From: Acanthaster planci
Taxonomy: Eukaryota > Echinodermata > Asteroidea > Valvatida > Acanthasteridae
Assembly (NCBI RefSeq): GCF_001949145.1
Contig: NW_019091387.1
Span: forward strand, 984,267-1,048,266
Direction: 5' to 3'
Length of the DNA: 64,000 nucleotides
The notes beneath the pieces were generated by a model, which saw only the letters and a program-made list of their open reading frames with translations, ran no database searches and had not been told where the DNA came from. This document shows positions 58,686-64,000 of the stretch, one piece after another. The translations under genes were made by a program, and so were the position numbers. Each line of letters opens with the position of its first letter. The first letter of the stretch is position 1.

Positions 58686-61600
58686 ATGATGGCATCTCCC
58701 TACATTGGAGCAGTGTTGGTGGTCATAGTACTTGCCGGTATGTTTCCAACACCATCATTAATTACATAACGTTTGCTAGTAGCCTTTTAGATAAATTGAT
58801 CATGCTGAAGCGTGTAGTGCTACAAATTTCTCTTCTTAATGGTAAGAGTAATTTCACGAGGAGAGAGATGGGAGGATCTATTTCCTAGTTCTCTTGGCCA
58901 AGTGGAATATAACGCTCGGTCTGTCATTTTTTGTTTTAAACCGCACCATTTTGAATTATTATCATTTTTTTAATATACAAAGCTTGAATAAATAATCTTT
59001 GTGTTCAAGTTGCCGTCCTCCTTTCAGAGTCCGGCATACGTATATTTTGTTTCAGGACTGAGCTTCGCTTCTCCAGTCAACAGGGCACCAACTCCAGATG
59101 GAGGGATGTCTGGTAGGGAGCTTTTTACTGTTACCTAACGTAAAGGCAGAAATAATGCAAGACACAAGACAAAGAGTTTTCTGACTTTTGGGAATCAGAA
59201 TTTGCAGCAATCAAGACATTTCCTTGACAAACGGACTTGCTAATCAGTAGAAGGTCTTCTTAATTTGCGGATGCTAGTTATTTCGATGAGATATATATTA
59301 GCGGGTAGGTTTTAAGTTGAAAAAATACTTGGTTTGTTATCAAATTAGCTAGAAAGGTTTGCTGATAGGTAGCTATAGATTGCTCAATACATCGATTGTT
59401 TGTTGCAAAGAAGCCAATGGTGGGTGGGCTTCTGTTATCGGTTAGCCTTTAAACTAACCCTAAATCCAAAAGGCTGACCCACTGATAACTTATCAGTGGG
59501 TCAGTCTTTGGGGTTAGTTTAATGAGATGTCAGTTGATCGGCTCGAGGGATGAGAGGGACAAGGCATTGGATTGGACCAGCAAACACAGAACTGCATGGT
59601 CATCGGGTTTGTGGGTAGTTGATGGACCATTTGGAAGGTCCAAGTGGGTCTGTAGTAGACTCATTCGGTTGCAGGTTTTGCCAGTGGAGTAATGGTCACT
59701 TAATCGGGTCCGTGGTTGGTTGGTAAGTTGTTTGTGTATCTGCTCGATGGACTTCGTCTTTCGGGCAGTCTGGCATCCAATAGAACTAGAACACTGGATG
59801 AGTGAATTAGACTGCATCGGCAGTCGATCAGTTATTCTATCCATGAGAAGGGGGTGAGTTAGTGGGTGTGTAAAGCAGGGGTGAAAATATTTGCAGGAAC
59901 AGGAGGGTGAGGATTTAAGCAGGATGCTTTGCCTGACCGTGGAAAATTTAAAAACAGGTGGAAGGTGATGCTGACACCATAGGACAATATGCAGAGGCGA
60001 CGTTCGTGATACAGGTGTAAATCTGTAGACCTAATATGTATGACACTCCCGCAGAAATTTACATCAAAACAGCGAATTATGGCTTTTTAAAATTGTTCTC
60101 CCCCTTTGGAAAACGTGTTAATGATCGAATTTTGTTACAATCCGCCCTTTCTTTTTTTCACCAAGAAAACGTTGGAGAGAGGGTGATTTAATGAGCCAGT
60201 CCCTGGCCAGAAAGGGGATGTATACTCCTCGTCCCCACGGATATACGCCCAGAGTATTGGTTGCTGAGTTCGGTGGTTGATAGGCAGGAAGGGTATGAGA
60301 TGACCAGTGATAGGTTGTTCGTCTGCAGGTCCGTTGATTCAAGTGACTTTGGGGTGCCAGTGATTTGGCAGACTCGATCATGGATTTACCGATATGGGTC
60401 ATTTGGTCGGTTGGTTTGCTTGATGGTCGGTCAGAAATGAACACTGTAGCTTCACAGTCGTGTACATGTAACCTCTACGTGAATTCGTTTGTATTTTAGC
60501 ACCCTGTGTCAGTGGCCCACTTGGTATGGAAAGTGGAGCCATAAAGGACAGTAGCATAACTGCATCATCTTCTAGGTCAAGTCACCCCGCAAGTGATGCA
60601 CGACTGAATACCGGTAAGCATTTGGACTCTGATCTCTGTTGGTGTTACAAAGGCATTTTCCGAGGTGATATTTATTAATGTAGCGGTCCGGCCCCCGACC
60701 GATCGTTCGGGGGTGGCGCGCCATGGCGGTCCGTCCGCCACCGACGGGGAAATTGCAAGCCAAATCAAGTCAGGAAAAAAGGAAAGAGAATCGCCAGAGA
60801 AAGACGGACTACGACGGGAATACTACCGGAGCCTCATATTTCTGTTGTATTAGCCCAATATTTATTAAAGGATAAAACTGAGACAAACAGTGTAGCCATA
60901 ATGCTACCCCAAGCCAAGTCGAAAGCCAACTCTCAGTCTCGGAAACTTCTAGCTATCCTCCCAGTCGCGCTAAGAGGTAATATATTTCAGGCCACTTCCA
61001 ACCCAAAACAAACATATGGGCCTGCGTCCACATCACGCCCTGCTCACATGCAAATTTCAAAGGTTAAATTATAATTTGTTGGTATCAAACTTGGGAATTC
61101 CCAGATCCCTACATTAAGAAGATGTAAACAACAAATAATGACCACTCATTTTAAAATTTTTGCAGGCTTTTTTGCCAATCCAAGGGTCCGGAAACGGTCG
61201 ATTATCAGATATCAACTTTCAGGCTATACGTGTATTAAAAGGAACTTGCAAAAAGTGCGAAAATTGAAAACTATCACCAGATCAAAGGGAACAGCAGAAG
61301 AGATATTCATCGCACTTCGTAACGTGACCTTTAATAGAACACGATAATTATCCTCCATCAGGTTCCCGTAGAAAGGCCATTAAATGCCCAGTATGTGGGA
61401 AAAGTTACACTCTAAAAACTCCGGGGTTAGATTGACCCAGAATTGGGTCCCATTCGGTATGGCCCTTTTCTGGGTCAAAATATGACACCTCTCGGGCCAT
61501 ATTTGACCCTTTCTTGGTCATAATTTGAAAAGGGTTATACCGAATAGGACCCAATTCTGACTCAATCTGACCGGATGTTTTTTAGAGTATGGGCGAAATA

Positions 61601-63384
61601 TACTTTGAATTACATATGCTCGCGGTCATTTCAGCGCTTGTGTTTTGTCAGTTTCACTTATTTTTTATGCTTTTTCACAAAATCAACCAAAGGTTATTGG
61701 TTAATCCGAAAAGCCAACGTCTTTCTAAAACTGTTCATTATGCCGCTGACGAAGGAACCCGTACACACTTGGTTAACTCGTGTTGTTAAAGTCCACCAAG
61801 CCAGTCTACATCAATGGAAATTTAAGGTTACATAGTTTAAAACGATACAGTTTAAATGTTTGAAACTTCAGTTGGGTCACTTGTCCATAATATAAACCGG
61901 ACTTACTGCCATATGCGGGAGTTTCAATGTTTCAGTAGCAACACCTGAAACTAAGCACCGCCCAAGAATATGTGTTTCTCGTGCGGCCCAGTTTTCTGAC
62001 TCCTTGATCTAAAAATATCAAATTGTGGAACATCTTGCTGAAGAAAACCCTGTTTATCCTGTCACCACGACAAGACTTATAAACACAGGAAGACTCAGCG
62101 GAAGTTGTATATTTTCCTTTGCTCTGGAATGTAGTCCGCGTCGCTTGCACTGCGCACAAACAGTAGATCATTTCCAACAAGCACAAACAACAAAGCTTTA
62201 AGAGAAATTTGGAGGGAAGGCAAACTGTCAATTGTAATTGTCGACATGGACTCTGACTTGTGTAGCAGACTGTCTCACAGCCAGCAGGCGCCACCCCAGG
62301 GGGATTATTTTACTTGAAAAATGATTTCTTAATCATTGTCCACGGAACAATTTGGTTATGAAATTAAAATTATTACAAAATCTTCGAAAAAATATCGTCA
62401 CACAATATTTTATGGTTATCCAATTAGGCCTATCAATTAATGTAGTTCCATGATGTAAACAACAGGCTAGCAACTATAATATAATGTTCATCGGAGGGCA
62501 ACCAACCTACTCTGTCCAAGCATTTACGCTAGAGTGCCTTCTATAAGTTCTAATTGAGGCTGCATCCGAATCTCTTGTCTAGAGCTAGGTCTAGGTCTTC
62601 GCTGCATAGGAAATGCGTCGCGACGCGTAGACAATAGACCTAGCCGTAGCTCTGGAAGCCCGTTTCGGACACGGCCTGAGTTTGTTCTTTGTTAATTGGA
62701 GACTTCCCTTTTATGTGGTGTCAGTTTGTGGTCATTGTTATATCCGGTTTTGTCCTGTCTACGTGTCTGATGTTTGTCTTTTGCTGTCTTCAAGGCTTTC
62801 CATATAAGCTCTGTTTTGAAAATATGCATATATTCAATCCCATTTTCCTTGCTTGTACAGGCTTGTACAGACTTTGCTTGTACATGCTTTCACCACTTAC
62901 TTTCTGTAAACTGAGAATATGCACTGGCAGATAAGGAGTACAGATTTCGGTTAAGAGATCACAGACTGGTATTCGTGGCTTAAGATCTTAATGGTTTTTG
63001 TTTTATTAAAAGAGGGTGTTTTTGAGCAGAGGTTTTGGTCCTCAAGGTGAAGGCCGCGAGGCCCTAACAATCAAGGCTTGAGGGATCCTAGAGGCACTAC
63101 ATCATTGATGCTAGATTTGTATCGAGTAATATGATAAGAAAGTAACCTACTGCGTGTAAATGTCATTATGTCCAACAGGCTACGTTGGATGGACTCCACG
63201 CAATCCATTTAACCAGTGGATCAAGGTTGCTCTCGGTAGCCACGTAGCAGTCACAGGGGTTGTGATACAGGGACATGGAAATGGTGATACTGGCTACCGG
63301 TATGTGACGGCATTCAAGGCGCAGTACCGTGTAAGTCACGAGTCAGATTGGCAGGACCTACGCAATGCAGATGGAGGCAAACTG
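58686..63384 (+). CDS. Discoidin-SRCR family gene, copy 5 (3' partial)
   Basis: Exons: 58686-58737 (signal, MMASPYIGAVLVVIVLAG), 59056-59112 (linker, LSFASPVNRAPTPDGGMS), 60500-60613 (discoidin start, APCVSGPLGMESG, one codon shorter than in the other copies) and 63179-63384 (discoidin middle, with TGVVIQGHG). The third discoidin exon lies 730-980 bases further on in the other copies, so it and the SRCR exons fall beyond the window. This is the most diverged copy: the linker lacks the Cys seen in copies 2-4, VDLG has become VALG, and the end of exon 4 reads DGGKL instead of DGDIIR. Phases are intact and no stop occurs, so it may be functional. The SRCR half is assumed, not seen. Confidence 0.82.
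59451..59520. repeat. Hairpin-forming inverted repeat in intron 2 of copy 5
   Basis: Perfect inner arms 59474-59488 and 59490-59504 (CTGACCCACTGATAA and its complement) around one base. Imperfect outer arms AAACTAACCC and GGGGTTAGTTT extend the structure to about 70 bases. Confidence 0.8.
60675..61117. mobile_element. Non-autonomous DNA transposon, about 443 bp (copy 2 of 2)
   Basis: The better preserved copy of the element at 24636-25090. It begins TTAATGTAG and ends CTACATTAA, an exact 9-bp terminal inverted repeat. The 5' part is GC-rich with its own palindrome (CCCCCGACCGATCGTTCGGG). No protein is encoded. Confidence 0.75.
61408..61589. mobile_element. MITE-like palindromic element, about 180 bp
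   Basis: A long imperfect inverted repeat. CACTCTAAAAACTCCGG on the left pairs with CCGGATGTTTTTTAGAGTA on the right. Inside, GAATTGGGTCCCATTCGGTAT pairs with ATACCGAATAGGACCCAATTC, and TGACCC-rich words continue to the centre. It lies in intron 3 of copy 5. Confidence 0.75.
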
Positions 63385-63756
63385 GTGAGTACTCGATAAT
63401 AATTGTGAATCGTTGACCATCGACCATTTTCCCACCAGAATCACAGCAGTCATTAACACGTATGTCACAATCTAAAAAGCAACCCCAATGGTGGTGAAAA
63501 AAACCGGGGAATACAGTTTAATATACTCACGTGGTATCTAAGTAATAAGTTATATAAGTTATGTAAATGTGCGCTGTGACTTCTGAATAAATATTAACAG
63601 TGCGCACCACCGTGGAAACGAAATTCGCCATGACCACGCAGGACCTGGTTTCGTGGGTATGTTTTCGTACAAAGGCCTGCACACCTGAGCAGCGCACTTT
63701 TTTGGAATAAAATAACAACATAAAAACATTCAAAACATCTGTCCTTCACTCTGAAC

Positions 63757-63915
63757 TTACCAAGCCGTATTTATCAAACGATCTTCGCCTCCTTCACCGC
63801 CCCACGGTTCACCTGCGGCGGCTCTATCGTTAGCCCGATCGGGATCCCGTTGGCGCTCCGGTGGCACGATGGATTCGAAGCGGTGAGGCTCTGCGCCTCG
63901 GACTTGGGACAACAA
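63757..63915. other. CpG-rich segment of unknown nature
   Basis: About 150 bases much richer in G+C and CpG than the surroundings, containing CGATCGGGATCCCG and GATTCGAAGC. On the - strand GCTTCGAATCC resembles a B box. A short open frame exists on the - strand but matches nothing I know. It could be a SINE head or a fragment of a gene. Confidence 0.3.
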
Positions 63916-64000
63916 ACGGTAACTATACACATGCATTACTATACTACGTGTAATTATGTGCATGTGACCGCGCAGGCTCATTGCGTACATGCACCAGCCG

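Overview
The window is eukaryotic DNA, most likely from an invertebrate deuterostome. I favour an echinoderm, with a cephalochordate as the main alternative. The reasons are multi-exon genes with GT-AG introns of roughly 0.4-2 kb, an SRCR/discoidin gene family of the kind expanded in these animals, CR1-like and Penelope-like retroelement debris, many small non-autonomous DNA transposons, and repeated occurrences of the palindrome TAGGCCTA. The species assignment is inference. There is one assembly gap (57577-57770).

The main content is a head-to-tail tandem array of five paralogous genes, all on the + strand. Each encodes a secreted protein of about 400 residues with the order signal peptide, short linker, F5/8 type C (discoidin) domain, SRCR domain 1, SRCR domain 2, stop. 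The eight-exon structure is the same in every complete copy: signal exon; 57-bp exon; discoidin exons of about 117, 200-206 and 133 bp; SRCR1 exon of 330 bp; SRCR2 exon of 312 bp; and a last exon that supplies only two bases of a glycine codon plus the stop. Copy 1 (278-4307) lacks its first three exons, which lie left of the window. Copies 2 (18865-26260), 3 (34921-41446) and 4 (47587-55180) are complete and in frame (401, 404 and 402 codons). Copy 5 (58686-63384 and beyond) runs off the right edge before its SRCR exons. Copies 2-5 have a core promoter with a TATA-like box about 30-34 bp upstream of an initiator-like TCA motif.

One other clear gene lies in the window: an intronless rhodopsin-class GPCR on the - strand (8761-9735), between copies 1 and 2. 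The intergenic regions are partly duplicated with the genes. They share an upstream module (at about 17.9, 32.1, 34.1 and 58.0 kb), a block of about 1.5 kb (near 15, 29 and 44.5 kb) and a downstream block (near 5.8, 43 and 56 kb). They also carry Penelope-like fragments (11.8-13.2, 17.3-17.8 and 43.1 kb), a dead CR1-like LINE (56.3-57.5 kb), a fossil SRCR2 exon (30.65 kb), an orphan promoter followed by a small cysteine-containing reading frame (33.2-33.8 kb) and several hairpins or MITEs.

The genes look like a pattern-recognition or adhesion family evolving by duplication, gene conversion and decay. Copy 4 is a visible mosaic of copy-3-like and copy-2-like sequence. Both SRCR domains carry a non-canonical CPxxC cysteine, giving each domain an odd cysteine count, so covalent pairing between domains or between molecules is plausible.
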